This document shows positions 40,366-50,566 of a DNA stretch of 64,000 nucleotides, piece by piece. The translations under genes were made by a program, and so were the position numbers. The stretch spans positions 1 to 64,000 of the forward strand of contig CAVTLG010000008.1 in the NCBI GenBank assembly GCA_963735495.1, written 5' to 3'. The stretch is from CAVTLG01 sp963735495 (GTDB taxonomy: Bacteria > Chloroflexota > Ktedonobacteria > Ktedonobacterales > Ktedonobacteraceae). The stretch's first letter is position 1; each line of letters begins with the position of its first letter. The notes under the pieces are model-generated. The model had not been told where the DNA came from. It saw only the letters and a list, made by a program, of their open reading frames with translations, and made no database searches.

Positions 40366-41114
40366 CGAACCAGAATGACGCCGTGATCACGCTTGATAAC
40401 GTCTCCAAATCGTTCGGAGAAAGGCAGGTGCTGCGCGACGTCACGTTATCCATCGGGCCGCGCGAGGCAATGTGCCTTCTGGGCCGTAGTGGAACTGGCA
40501 AGAGCGTCACTCTCAAGCTGATCATGGCTCTCATAAAGCCGGATGCCGGGCACATACGGATCGACGGAGAGGACATCGCGACACTCAAAGGACAAGACCT
40601 CTCACGCGTACGCCGAAAGCTGGGCTTTCTATTCCAGAGCGCTGCTCTGTTCGACTTTCTGAACCTGTACGACAATCTGGCCCTTCCGCTGCGCCGACTC
40701 ACTCGAAAGCCGGAGCGGGAAATTGACGAAATCATAACTCGTGTGCTCCAACAGGTGGGCCTGAATGGCGACAGGAGTAAGAAGCCGTTTGAGCTCTCAG
40801 GAGGTATGAGGAAACGGGCCGGACTCGCGCGAGCGCTGGTTTTGGAACCCCGGATCCTTCTGGTTGACGAGCCGAGCAGTGGACTCGACCGCATTACGGC
40901 ATCCGAGATCGATGATCTTCTGATGCGGCAGAAAGGACGTATGAGCATGCTGATCGTCACTCACGATGTACACGGTGCGAGACGTGTCTGTGATCGCATC
41001 GCTGTGCTTGACCAGGGCCGGCTGGCTGCACTCGGAACGCCCGGCGATCTTGAAAATCATGAGAACGAAACAGTGCGAAGGCTGGTAACGGAGGAATACC
41101 ATGTGGAATCGTAA
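40362..41114 (+). CDS. mlaF: MlaF-type ABC transporter ATPase
   Basis: 250 residues from the GTG at 40362. Walker A GRSGTGKS, Q-loop GFLFQSAALFD, signature LSGGM and Walker B ILLVDEPSSGLD are all present, followed by a switch His in IVTHD. It powers phospholipid movement through the MlaE permease. It overlaps the MlaE stop (GTGA) and the following MCE gene by 14 bp. Confidence 0.9.
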   Translation: MTNQNDAVITLDNVSKSFGERQVLRDVTLSIGPREAMCLLGRSGTGKSVTLKLIMALIKPDAGHIRIDGEDIATLKGQDLSRVRRKLGFLFQSAALFDFLNLYDNLALPLRRLTRKPEREIDEIITRVLQQVGLNGDRSKKPFELSGGMRKRAGLARALVLEPRILLVDEPSSGLDRITASEIDDLLMRQKGRMSMLIVTHDVHGARRVCDRIAVLDQGRLAALGTPGDLENHENETVRRLVTEEYHVES

Positions 41115-42524
41115 CGTGGCTGTCGGGATTTTTGCGATCACCGGAACGGCATTGTTTGTTTTTGCGATTTTCCTGATCGGCAATCAACATAGCGTGTTTG
41201 CGAAACACTTTCAGGTGTACACGGATTTCAGGAATTTGAATGGAGTCGGCAAGGGCGTCAAGGTACGCGTGGCAGGCTTCGATGCGGGCGAAGTGAAAGA
41301 AGTTCGTATTCTTTCCTCACCCTCGGCGGGATTTCGTCTCCGGCTGGAACTCAGCGAGCAGACACGGGCACTGGTAAGAACCGATTCGCTGGCGGAAATT
41401 GCCACTGAAGGAGTTGTTGGGGAAAAGTATGTACTGATCGGGCCAGGAAGTCCCTCGGCGCCCGCGGCAGCGCAATTCGCCACACTCCCGAGTCGCGAGG
41501 CGAGCGATATGGCCGAACTGCTGCGAAAAGGCGCCGACCTGGTTGGTAATGCGAGCGAAGTTCTCAATAGTGTTTCAGGCAGATTGAATGCGGCTCTCGA
41601 TGCGGTCACAACTACCGTCAACAACGCGGATGATCTTGTCATTGGTATGAAGCAGGGACGAGGAACCGTGGGTATGCTGCTGAGGGATGAGAAGACGGCC
41701 ATGGACATACGAGACGCGGTTGCGAGCGCGCGTAATGCCGCCTCCTCGCTGAATCACGCTTCGGCACAGGCGGACACCCTGATATCCGACCTCGCAGTCC
41801 CGAGACCTGCCGGCGAAAGTGAATGACGTGATCTCCGACATCCAGTCGCGGAAACTTGGCCAGAGGCTGGATGAGACCATGGACCACGTTCAGGTGGCAG
41901 TACGAAATGTGGATGCGACGACCGAGCAGTTGCACGACACTGTCGCCAGGGCTCTGGCGCCGGATGCACACGGCAAAGATGCTGCTGACAATATTCGTGA
42001 GACGCTCTCAAATGTCAATCAGGCGACCGTCAACATGGCGGAAGATACGGAAGCCCTCAAACACGGGTTCCTCTTCAGAGGCTTCTTCAAGCGCCGTGGC
42101 TACTATTCCCTGGCGAGCCTGTCGCCCGAAGCAGTACAGGAACAGACAAGGTGTTTGCGAATGCGAAGAATCCCCGAGCATGGATCGAAGCTGCAGACCT
42201 TTTCGAGCGAAAAACCGACGAGCCGGAAACACTTTCGCGCACAGGCGAGCTGCGGATCGACGCCGCGAGTTGCCCAGTTTGGAGATCGTGCCGTCGGCGA
42301 TGCAATCGTGGTAGAGGGTTACGCACTCTCTGATGTCCCGGGGAATGCGCTTGCGGTCTCCGGAGAACGCGCTGTTCTCGTGCGTAATTACCTGCACAGG
42401 CGTTTCAGGATCGATAACCAGCGCATTGGGACCGTGCCGCTTCGTGGGCCTGCCTCCCCCGGGCGCGCATAAGGAAAGCTGGAATGGGATTTGTCTCGTG
42501 GTTTTGGCTCGGTCTGCCGGGTAG
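41101..42524 (+). CDS. MlaD/MCE-family protein with long C-terminal extension (several frameshifts)
   Basis: Periplasmic lipid-binding partner of the Mla transporter. One N-terminal helix (VAVGIFAITGTALFVFAIFL), the MCE domain (YTDFRNLNGVGKGVKVRVAG, TEGVVGEKYVLIGPG) and a long helical region. The first frame ends at 41826. The protein continues in a second frame (VISDIQSRKLGQRLDETMDH to GFLFRGFFKRRGYYSLASLS), a third (FANAKNPRAWIEAADLFERK), back to the second (AVSGERAVLVRNYLHRRFRI), and ends about 42524 (PPPGAHKESWNGICLVVL). The last section resembles an OmpA-like peptidoglycan-binding module, an unusual addition to an MCE protein. Total about 470 residues. Confidence 0.75.
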
Positions 42525-42586
42525 CGGTCGACCACATTGGCAGTTATCGATCGTCGCACTTGTTCTTTCGGGAGGTAAAAGCGCGC

Positions 42587-43046
42587 ATGCAAATCAATGT
42601 AGCGGTCCTCGGGGCGGTCTCGGCTTTGGCTGGATCCATTGTGGGCGCTTGCGCGTCTGTTGCGGCCACATTGCTGGGCCAGCGACGACAAGCTCGCGGC
42701 GCACGAGTGTGCCGCCGAGCTCGATGAGCATGACGAGCTCTATGGAAGATTCGTGGAAAAGGCTGTGCCGCTGTTCGTAGAGGCAATCGAACGTTCGGTC
42801 ATCGATCCGGGAAAAATGATGCAACTGTATTCACTTGTGGCGCGCATTCGCTTGACCTCAGGCGACGAGGTGCTCCAGGCCGCGGAGCAGGTCGGCAAGC
42901 GATTGCTTGATGCGTATCAACTACCGCCCCAGGAGACCGTCGCGGTTCTTGCCCGGTACGCAAATGGCGATCATACGCTCGATCCGCTGAGAGACTTTAC
43001 CGAGGCATGCCGCCGTGAGCGTGCCACAGCCGTTCAATCGATATGA
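42587..43046 (+). CDS. Small membrane-anchored hypothetical protein (one frameshift)
   Basis: About 150 residues. Starts at the ATG at 42587 with one membrane helix (AVSALAGSIVGACASVAATL). The frame changes at about 42690 into AAHECAAELDEHDELYGRFV, then a helical domain (IDPGKMMQLYSLVARIRLTS, VLQAAEQVGKRLLDAYQLPP) and a DPLRDFTEACRRE tail. I recognise a widespread but uncharacterised family of this shape (TM helix plus a soluble helical bundle); the function is unknown. Confidence 0.55.
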
Positions 43047-43476
43047 CGTCGCCAGAACGTCCTGCTCAATCGCGGTAACCCCAATCTTTCCGATTCCATT
43101 TTTCTCGCTTTTCAATCCCGAAATCGCTTTCACCTGCGAGCCATGTTACGAACCTTCTGTCCCTGGCCGAGGAGCACGCTCTGGAGAAGATCGAGGGCGC
43201 AACTCACAGCATGGAAGCGACGAAGCCAACCACCAGATGTGCGTGGGCGGAGCTCGACTGCCGTAAGCAGTTAAAGGCGTAAATGCAAGAGGGCCGAAAA
43301 CCGGCACTAGCCATCGGCAATTGTCATTTTCAAGGGCGTAGCGACGTAGAAATACGGCCATATGTTGCGTAATCAGTCGCTTACGCTTTGGAATGGGAAA
43401 TGCAGTTAGTACGTCGTTCGAAACTCTTGGACTAGGAGGTTCCATGGAATCTCTGGAGAACTTAAGGAGGCTTATA
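43047..43476. other. Intergenic region
   Basis: About 430 bp with no supported gene. A GG-N10-GC pair (TGGAATGGGAAATGCA, 43389-43404) has sigma-54 spacing about 75 bp before the DksA-like gene but only weak consensus. Such patterns are expected by chance in a window of this size. Confidence 0.35.
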
Positions 43477-43843
43477 ATGACGCAGGCACAGACGAACCGT
43501 TTCAAGACAGCAATCGAGAAGCACCGCAGTGAACTCGTAAGCGAGATACATTCGCAGAAGCGCCAGATCGTTATAGCTGAAAGTGAGCACGATCCGATCG
43601 ACCAGGTTCAGAGTATGCACGTGCGTGAGAATTCCGCAACGCACCTTGGCCGGCGGTCGCGCATTCTCGCAGAGGTAGATCGCTCGCTTCAGGCGATATC
43701 TGAAGGGTCGTACGGCATCTGTGTCGATTGTGAGGAGCCGATCAGCCTGAAGACGCCTGGAAACCATACCCTGGGCGTCGCGCTGTCTCAGCTGCCAGGA
43801 ATTTCTGGAGCGTTGCGAAGCCGAAGAGCGGCGGGCCGCCTAG
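43477..43843 (+). CDS. DksA/TraR-type zinc-finger protein (one frameshift)
   Basis: About 121 residues. An N-terminal coiled coil (FKTAIEKHRSELVSEIHSQK) precedes the DksA zinc finger. The first pair, YGICVDCEEPIS, is in the starting frame. After a one-base shift at about 43755 the finger completes with LETIPWASRCLSCQEFLERC, giving C-x2-C and C-x2-C, and stops at 43843. Such proteins act on RNA polymerase in the stringent/stress response. The start is the ATG at 43477, preceded by TAAGGAGG; the longer frame from 43393 lacks such a site. Confidence 0.75.
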
Positions 43844-43903
43844 CGGACTGCCAAACCTTTTCGACATCACTAATGCTGGGCAACCGGTTTGGAGACGCGA
43901 ATC

Positions 43904-44447
43904 ATGTCGGGAGAAACATTTGAGGTCTTATTGGCTCCGACCTTGCGGCGGGGTGCGAAGACTGGTAAACATACGAATCAGGAACTCAGACCACGCAGAG
44001 GACGTAATGCAGGAGATCCTGCTACGGGCTTTCGCTCGCCGGGATCAACTACGCATGGACGAGAAATTCGGAAGTTGGCTTTATTCTATAGCGCTGAACG
44101 AGATTCGCCGGTTCTTCCGGCACGCTCGCAGGGTTGTTTCGTTGGATGAGTTCCCCAATTTAGTCGCGCATGACACCGAACCTTCGCCCCTGACGAGATT
44201 TGAGGAGGTTGAAAAGCGCAAGTGGGTTCGGGCATGTATCGCAGCGCTTCCAAAACGCGACCAGGTAGTGATCCGCTTGCGGGATATCGATGGTAAGAGC
44301 GTTCGCGAAGTGGCTGTGGCACTTGGGATGTCGCAATCCGCCATAAAAAGCGTTCATTTTCGGGCGCGAAAACGCATGGCTCGTGTGATCCGCCCCGATC
44401 CCGCCGAACCAGGATTCGTCCGGGGTATTAGAACAAATAGCAAATAA
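43904..44447 (+). CDS. ECF-type RNA polymerase sigma factor (one frameshift)
   Basis: About 180 residues. The start at 43904 (MSGETFEVLLAPTL) is joined to the body by a frame change at about 43950. Region 2 reads RRLVNIRIRNSDHAEDVMQE and SWLYSIALNEIRRFFRHARR; region 4 is LPKRDQVVIRLRDIDGKSVR with a helix-turn-helix (MSQSAIKSVHFRARKRMARV). It follows a DksA-like gene by 60 bp and lies 11 bp before inositol-phosphate synthase, so it may control stress genes nearby. No anti-sigma gene seen. Confidence 0.75.
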
Positions 44448-44458
44448 GGAGAATCGAA

Positions 44459-45779
44459 TTGTTCAACAAAGATAGCATTCATATTGCGCCTGCCGACGGC
44501 ACACTCGGCATCCTTCTGGTCGGCCAGGGCGCGGTGACGACGACGTTCATTGCCGGCGTGGAAGCGGTAAAACGGGGTCTGGCAAAGCCAATCGGCTCGC
44601 TCACCCAGATGGCGACGGTGCGGCTCGGCAAACGCACCGAGGGCCGCAGCCCGATGATCAAAGACCTCGTTCCGCTCGCTGGTTTGAACGATCTCGTCTT
44701 TGGAACGTGGGACGTTTTCGAAGAGAACTGTTACGAGGCCGCCGAGCATGCCGGAGTGCTTGAGAAATCTCTTCTGGAGCAACTTCGGACGCCCCTTTCC
44801 GCCATCCGCCCGATGCCTGCCGTTTTCGACCAGTCGTACGTGCGCCGCCTGCATGGACCCAACGTCAAGCCGAAGGGATCGAAGATGGATCACGCCGAGA
44901 TGGTCATGGACGACATCCAGCAGTTTCGCGAGAAGAGTGGCGCGGCGCGTCTCTCGATGATCTGGTGCGGATCGACCGAAGTGTTTCACAAGGCGGCCGC
45001 CGTGCACCAATCGCTGCGCGATTTCGAGTGCGGGCTGCAGAAGAACGATCCCGAAATCTCCCCCAGCCAGATCTACGCGTATGCCGCGCTGAAGTCGGGC
45101 GTGCCGTACGCGAATGGCGCGCCCCACCTTACCACCGACACCCCGGCACTCCTGGAACTCGCGCGCGAGCGTCAGGTGCCGATTTCGGGCAAGGATTTCA
45201 AAACCGGCCAGACCTTTATGAAAACCCTGATCGCGCCGGGCCTGAAATCACGCATGCTGGGCCTGGCCGGCTGGTTCTCGACCAACATACTGGGGAATCG
45301 TGACGGCGAAGTGCTGGACGATCCGGGCTCGTTCCAGTCAAAGGAAGAGAGCAAGCTCTCCTCACTCGAGCACATCCTGCAAGCCGAGCTCTATCCCGAC
45401 CTCTACAAGCATTTCAGTCATAAGGTGCGCATCGAGTATTACCCGCCCCGTGGCGATGCCAAAGAGGGATGGGACAACATCGACATCTTCGGGTGGCTCG
45501 GCTACCCCATGCAGATCAAGATCAACTTCCTGTGCCGCGACTCGATCCTTGCAGCGCCTCTGGTGCTCGACCTGGTGCTGTTCATGGACCTGGCACAACG
45601 CGCGGGCATGCGCGGTGTGCAGGAGTGGCTGTCGTTCTATTACAAGGCTCCCGATGACCGCGCCCAATCTTTACCCCGAGCATGACATCTTCATCCAGCT
45701 GATGAAGCTGAAGAACACGCTACGCTGGATGCGCGGAGAAGAGTTGATTACGCATCTTGGAATGGAGTACTACGATTGA
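44459..45779 (+). CDS. ino1: Inositol-1-phosphate (myo-inositol-3-phosphate) synthase (one frameshift at the 3' end)
   Basis: About 439 residues. Converts glucose-6-P to inositol phosphate with NAD. GILLVGQGAVTTTFIAGVEA is the Rossmann nucleotide loop; GSTEVFHKAAAV, GKDFKTGQTFMKTLIAPGLK and IDIFGWLGYPMQIKINFLCR are catalytic-region motifs. One extra base in the CCC run at about 45655 ends the first frame at 45685, but the family C terminus (APNLYPEHDIFIQLMKLKNT to EYYD) continues to 45779. A TTG start is preceded by AAGGAG. It could provide the substrate for the cytidylyltransferase/CDP-alcohol transferase genes at 5.7-8.8 kb. Confidence 0.9.
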
Positions 45780-47037
45780 AGAGACGGAGGTCAGGAAAGA
45801 GAAGACCTGGCGCAACTTCACCTCCTGACCTTCTCCAGAAGTGCATGTCCCTCCCTCTACGCGAGCCTGCATTCGCCGCTCGCAGGCCGGTCTGAAACCG
45901 CAGGTGATTGGTAAGACCTCGGAATCAGGAACGACAACGATGCGCCTGTGCGCCGCGGTCCGGTCGAGCGGGGAAGCTATAAGACTGCTATCCGTTAAGA
46001 AGCTGACAGTGACGATGCGTTACATCTCTGGGGCATTGAATGCATGCTCGCTAACTGGGATCGCATGGCTCCGGAACGCCAGAGGGTCCCAATCTCCTGG
46101 ATATTGACGCCGCCGCACAGCCTGGCGCATCATGATGGGTCGGCACCCTCGTCACCAGTAATGAGGTACTCGTACGAATCGGGGACTGCAGCCATATGAC
46201 GCGTACCCACAATTGCAAGAACTCGGGCACTGCCACATCTACGCCGGGAACAAACGGACATCATCACACTTGACAGGTAGCAGCTGCTCCGCTCCGACGA
46301 TCGGCCGGGGATAAGCTGTAACACCTGCGACGGGCGTGACGCGGATTCAGAACTTGATTATTGAAACGCGCTCGGGCGACTGGAGCTGACGGTCGTCAAT
46401 CTCATCGTCGACACGGCAGGGCTCTCGACATCCGAGATCTAGACTCTTATAAATACTCAGTCCGGTTGTCCTCGAGCCCACGGACTTACTAACGAGAATG
46501 TTGCTGGGAGGAAGTGCGAAAAAGGATGACCACCGTTTCTGCCCGGCCATCGAAGCCGTCTGCTATCGGGCGTGGTTCTGCGGCGGACCTCGGATGGGCT
46601 GACCTGACGATCAATCTGGTCGCCGCCCCCCAAAAGAGCGCGATCGCAGGCCTGATAGGACTGCGTCAGCAGCAAGAGGTCACCATTTGTTGCTTGCCGG
46701 ATTGACCCGAACGAAGATCCTCTGATCGCCATTACATTCTGCGGCGCCCTTTGGGAGAACCGCATACATCGTATCCAAAAATAGAATTGTCGCTTGTGCG
46801 CTCTCGGGAGTTGATCTCTTCCGGGAAATGCATGCGAGCCTTATCCATCTCGCCCGTCGTGATGGCTCGATCCGCCCCAAACTGGTGTAAGAATGAAATT
46901 GGAAGTGCGAGCTTTCAAGCCGAGGCAGCATGGATAATCTTGCGGTGAGTTTCGAACCGGGCGGGATTAATTGAGTTCCATGTTTAACGGTCTGATTGTA
47001 AGGACGGCCCTAACTCAGACCAACTCCTTGCGCTTCC
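45780..47037. other. Gene-poor region of about 1.26 kb
   Basis: No open frame above about 100 codons and none with recognisable similarity, signal peptide or ribosome site. Short pieces such as VLAIVGTRHMAAVPDSYEYL (minus, about 46145-46220) look protein-like but do not extend, so one or more decayed genes may lie here. No RNA gene seen. Confidence 0.4.
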
Positions 47038-48151
47038 TTACGCCGCAACACGCCCGACAACCTTCGATGATTCGATCGCCGGCGCTGCCTCACTGAAAAA
47101 CATAAGTACGGGGGAACCCTCGCGGTGGCTCACACGGATGCTGTCGCCGCGTTGAATCTGCCCCGAAGCGATCAGATTGGATAGTGGGTAGACGATCAGG
47201 CGCTCGATTGCGCGCTTTAGATGTCGCGCACCATACCTGGAATCGGTACCTTCCGTCAGCAAAAACTCCCGGGCGCTATCTTTGACATTCAGCGCGAAAG
47301 GCTTGTCCGCTGCGGCGTTCTGCAAACGCGCTTGAACCATCTCCAGCTCGATGTCGACAATTCTGCACAACTCTGCCCGGCCCAGAGGCCGGAAAACCAC
47401 GATGTGGTCCAGGCGGTTGATAAACTCAGGCGTGAACTTTCGGCGCGCAGCTGCGACACCGACACGCGACATCTGTGCACCGCGTTTCTCGTTGAGCGCC
47501 AAGTTCTCCGGCACAGGGGGTGGAAGCCCAACCGCGGCTCGCAGATCTCGAACTCATCTCGGCAGCGCCAAGATTGCTCGTCAGGAATATCATCGACGAA
47601 GAAAAATCCACCTTGCGATTGTCCCCCAGCGTCAAAATTCCCTTGTCCAGGATGCCCAGCAGAAGATTCCACAAGGCGTCTGATGCTTTTTCGATTTCAT
47701 CGAACAGCACCAGACTGATCTTCATCTTCTCGGTGCGATGTTGGTTCAGCGCCTCCTGAGACAACGCGACGCGGGTTTCCTGGTGCCCAAGGTACCCGGG
47801 AGGTGAACCGATCAGTTTAGCGATCTCATGGCTGTGTTGAAATTCGGCGCAGTCGATCTTGATTACGGCCTGTGGATTGTTCAGCAGCGCCTGAGCCGTA
47901 GCCTCTACTATGCGAGTCTTGCCCGAGCCCGTCGGCCCGAGAAACAGAAAATTCCCGATCGGCCGCCCGCCCGGGGATAAGCCGGCCACGTGAGTCTGGT
48001 ACGTCCGGACGATCTCGTGAATTGCTTCCTCTTGTCCAACGACGAGGTGTCGGAGTTTGTTCTCCAAATCCTGCGCCGGCTTTGCCGTCCGCGTCGGGTC
48101 GAGTAACGTCAGTTTTGCCATTTTACGTACCGCTTTCTCTTGATCTGTCAT
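47038..48151 (-). CDS. Single-ring Clp-type AAA+ ATPase (one frameshift)
   Basis: About 370 residues corresponding to one D2-type AAA+ module plus the ClpB C-terminal small domain. Walker A FLGPTGSGKT, the substrate loop IGSPPGYLGHQE, Walker B LVLFDEIEKA, sensor 1 FLTSNLGAAEM, the arginine-finger region (FTPEFINRLDHIVVF) and sensor 2 SRYGARHLKRAIERLIVYPL. The frame changes at about 47545. ClpA/B/C proteins carry two such rings or an N domain; here only a 45-residue head (QDLENKLRHLVVGQEEAIHE) precedes the ring. Likely an ATP-driven unfoldase with unknown partner. Confidence 0.8.
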
Positions 48152-48539
48152 CTTGACAATCTGGTCCTGGAGAAGACACGTCGGAATCCAAACTGCCCGC
48201 TATCCGATACCACTCAAATTGAAGCGCTTACCAGAGCTTGAGTAAAACACTCCGTAAGCCGGATCGTCAGATGTTTGGGCAGTTGCCGATGCAACGCAAA
48301 CCTGGCGAAGGCTGTACGTTTCATCACCATAGCTTGCGCGCGCGTCAACAATCACATGCCTTGCGCATACGCGAAATGGCTTGGCGCGCCCCGGCAACCC
48401 GGGGCACACTTTCTACAAGAAGCCTATCTGGCTGAATTGTTATAGCTACTTTGACGCAAATTTGGATTTTCCGGGCTGCGGACCGGTCCGTTACCGTCGC
48501 GGCTCAGAATGATCCGGTTGATACGCTGGTCATTTCCCG
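48152..48539. other. Divergent intergenic region ahead of purH
   Basis: Should contain the promoters for the AAA+ gene (minus) and purH (plus). GCCCCGG and CCGGGGC (48389-48406) form a 7-bp stem with a four-base loop; its role is unclear. No gene supported. Confidence 0.35.
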
Positions 48540-50057
48540 ATGCGAGTCCTGATCAGCGTTACCGACAAGACCGGCGTGGCCGAGTTCGCCCGCGGCCTCG
48601 CGGCGCTGGGCGCGGACCTGATTTCCACGGGCGGCACCGCTCGCCTCCTGCGCGAAAACGGCATTCCCGTGCGCGATGTCAGTGAGGTGACCGGTTTCCC
48701 GGAAATGCTGGATGGGCGCGTGAAAACGATGCATCCGAAGATCACCGGCGCGATCCTCGCGGTGCGCGGCAATCCCGAACATGTGGCGTCTCTCGAACGG
48801 CACGATATCGAGCCGATCGACATGGTGGTCGTGAATCTTTACCAGTTCGAGAAGGTCGCGGCGCGCGCCGACGCTTCGCTCGAAGATTTGATCGAAACCA
48901 TCGACATCGGCGGTCCGACGATGATTCGTTCAGCGGCGAAAAACTGGCAGGATGTTGCGATTGTCACGTCGCCTGCGGATTACGGCTCAATCCTCGACGA
49001 ATTGCGCTCCGCTGGAGAATTATCTCGCGACACAAGGTGGAGACTTGCCAAACAGGCATTTCAGACTACCGGCGCTTACGACCGTGCGATCAGTGCCCGG
49101 CTCGCGCAAGTCGGGGGCAGGCCTGAAGCGCTGCCATCCGTCCTCGATATCCGAACGCCGCGTCGCATGTCGCTACGGTACGGCGAAAACCCGCACCAGC
49201 GGGCAGCCCTTTACGCGACGGGCGCGAAAGGCGTTGCGGGCGCCGAACAGCTTCACGGCAAGGAACTCTCGTACAACAATCTCGTGGATCTCGACGCCTG
49301 CTGGGAGCTGGTCTGCGAATTTTCGAAGCCGGCGGCCGCGATCATCAAGCACACCAATCCGGCGGGATGCGCGGAACAGTCGTGCCTGGCTGAGGCGTAT
49401 CGAAAGGCGCTCGAATGCGACCCCGTATCCGCCTTCGGCGGCGTGATCGGGCTGAATCGCGAAGTGGATGAAGAAACCGCTGTCGAACTGGCGAAGCTTT
49501 TCGTCGAAGCCATAGCCGCTCCCGGTTATTCGGAAGCCGCGCTCGCAATTCTCCAGGCGAAGAAGAATATCCGGCTGGTCCGCGTCACGCCTGCCGACGA
49601 CCAGCTGGTTGTCAAGAGCATCTCCGGCGGATACCTCGCTCAGACAACCGACCGCGCCGCTTTCAATCGCGGGCAGTGTGAAATCAAAACGCGCCGACCA
49701 CCCACAGATTCCGAATGGAACGCGCTTGAGTTCGCCTGGAAAGTGGTGAAACACGTCAAATCGAACGCAATCGTCTATGCCTTCGAAGGCCAAACCGCGG
49801 CGATCGGCGCGGGACAGATGAGCCGCGTCGATTCTGTGAACCTCGGAGCGATGAAGGCACATCTGCCGCTGGCCCGGACAGTGGTGGCTTCCGACGCCTA
49901 TTTCCCCTTCCCCGACGGGCTGGAGCAGGCAGCAAAACACGGCGCCACCGCGTTTATTCAGCCCGGCGGCTCAGTCAATGACGCAGCCGTGATCGCGGCC
50001 GCGGATCATCTGGGAGTCGCAATGGTTTTCACCGGCGTGCGCCACTTCCGGCATTAG
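48540..50057 (+). CDS. purH: Bifunctional AICAR formyltransferase / IMP cyclohydrolase
   Basis: 505 residues, the standard PurH length, intact. It performs the last two steps of IMP synthesis. The N-terminal MGS-like cyclohydrolase domain begins VLISVTDKTGVAEFARGL and carries STGGTARLL and KTMHPKI. The C-terminal AICARFT domain has LRYGENPHQRAALY, the catalytic KHTNPAG and DAYFPFPDGLEQA with AFIQPGGSVND. Stands alone; a BON-domain gene converges on it 21 bp downstream. Confidence 0.97.
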   Translation: MRVLISVTDKTGVAEFARGLAALGADLISTGGTARLLRENGIPVRDVSEVTGFPEMLDGRVKTMHPKITGAILAVRGNPEHVASLERHDIEPIDMVVVNLYQFEKVAARADASLEDLIETIDIGGPTMIRSAAKNWQDVAIVTSPADYGSILDELRSAGELSRDTRWRLAKQAFQTTGAYDRAISARLAQVGGRPEALPSVLDIRTPRRMSLRYGENPHQRAALYATGAKGVAGAEQLHGKELSYNNLVDLDACWELVCEFSKPAAAIIKHTNPAGCAEQSCLAEAYRKALECDPVSAFGGVIGLNREVDEETAVELAKLFVEAIAAPGYSEAALAILQAKKNIRLVRVTPADDQLVVKSISGGYLAQTTDRAAFNRGQCEIKTRRPPTDSEWNALEFAWKVVKHVKSNAIVYAFEGQTAAIGAGQMSRVDSVNLGAMKAHLPLARTVVASDAYFPFPDGLEQAAKHGATAFIQPGGSVNDAAVIAAADHLGVAMVFTGVRHFRH

Positions 50058-50078
50058 CAGACTGCAAGTCGCCCCAGG

Positions 50079-50504
50079 CTACGGCTTTGTTTTCACTGCC
50101 GGCAGCACTGTTGCGTGTGCGATTTGAGTTCCGCCCTGTCCGTTCGCGTTCCGATACTGCGCCAGCTTCGCCGCCGCTTTCGCTTTCGCTTCTTCTGAAA
50201 TCTGAATTTGGTTCCTCACGGCCACCGCGCCGCCGGTCTTTGCCATACGTGTCGCAACGCCCTTGTGCTGGATCACGTTCGTCTTGCCTTCAATCGTCGC
50301 AACGCCGTTCTGCACGGTAACGGTGAAATGCTCGGCGTTAATCTTCGACTTCGCGAACTTCGCCCGGATATTGCTTTGAATCTGAGCGTCCGGCAATCTG
50401 GCCGGCGCTTTGGAAGGGACCGCGGCCGGCTTCACAACCGACGCTGCCTGGCTCAGCCCCGCCATAGCGACGGCCAAAGCCAGCGCGAGAAATAACTTTC
50501 GCAC
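50079..50504 (-). CDS. BON-domain periplasmic protein
   Basis: 141 residues. Signal peptide (ALALAVAMAGLSQAA), a Pro/Ala/Lys spacer, then one BON domain (LPDAQIQSNIRAKFAKSKIN, FTVTVQNGVATIEGKTNVIQ). BON domains bind membranes or link envelope components, as in OsmY. The C-terminal tail is Ala/Lys-rich and of low complexity. Convergent with purH. Confidence 0.82.
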   Translation of the reverse strand: MRKLFLALALAVAMAGLSQAASVVKPAAVPSKAPARLPDAQIQSNIRAKFAKSKINAEHFTVTVQNGVATIEGKTNVIQHKGVATRMAKTGGAVAVRNQIQISEEAKAKAAAKLAQYRNANGQGGTQIAHATVLPAVKTKP

Positions 50505-50566
50505 TCTCTATCCGGACGATACAACAAATGGCGGAGCAAAGCCTATATCTCTACAACCAGAACAAG

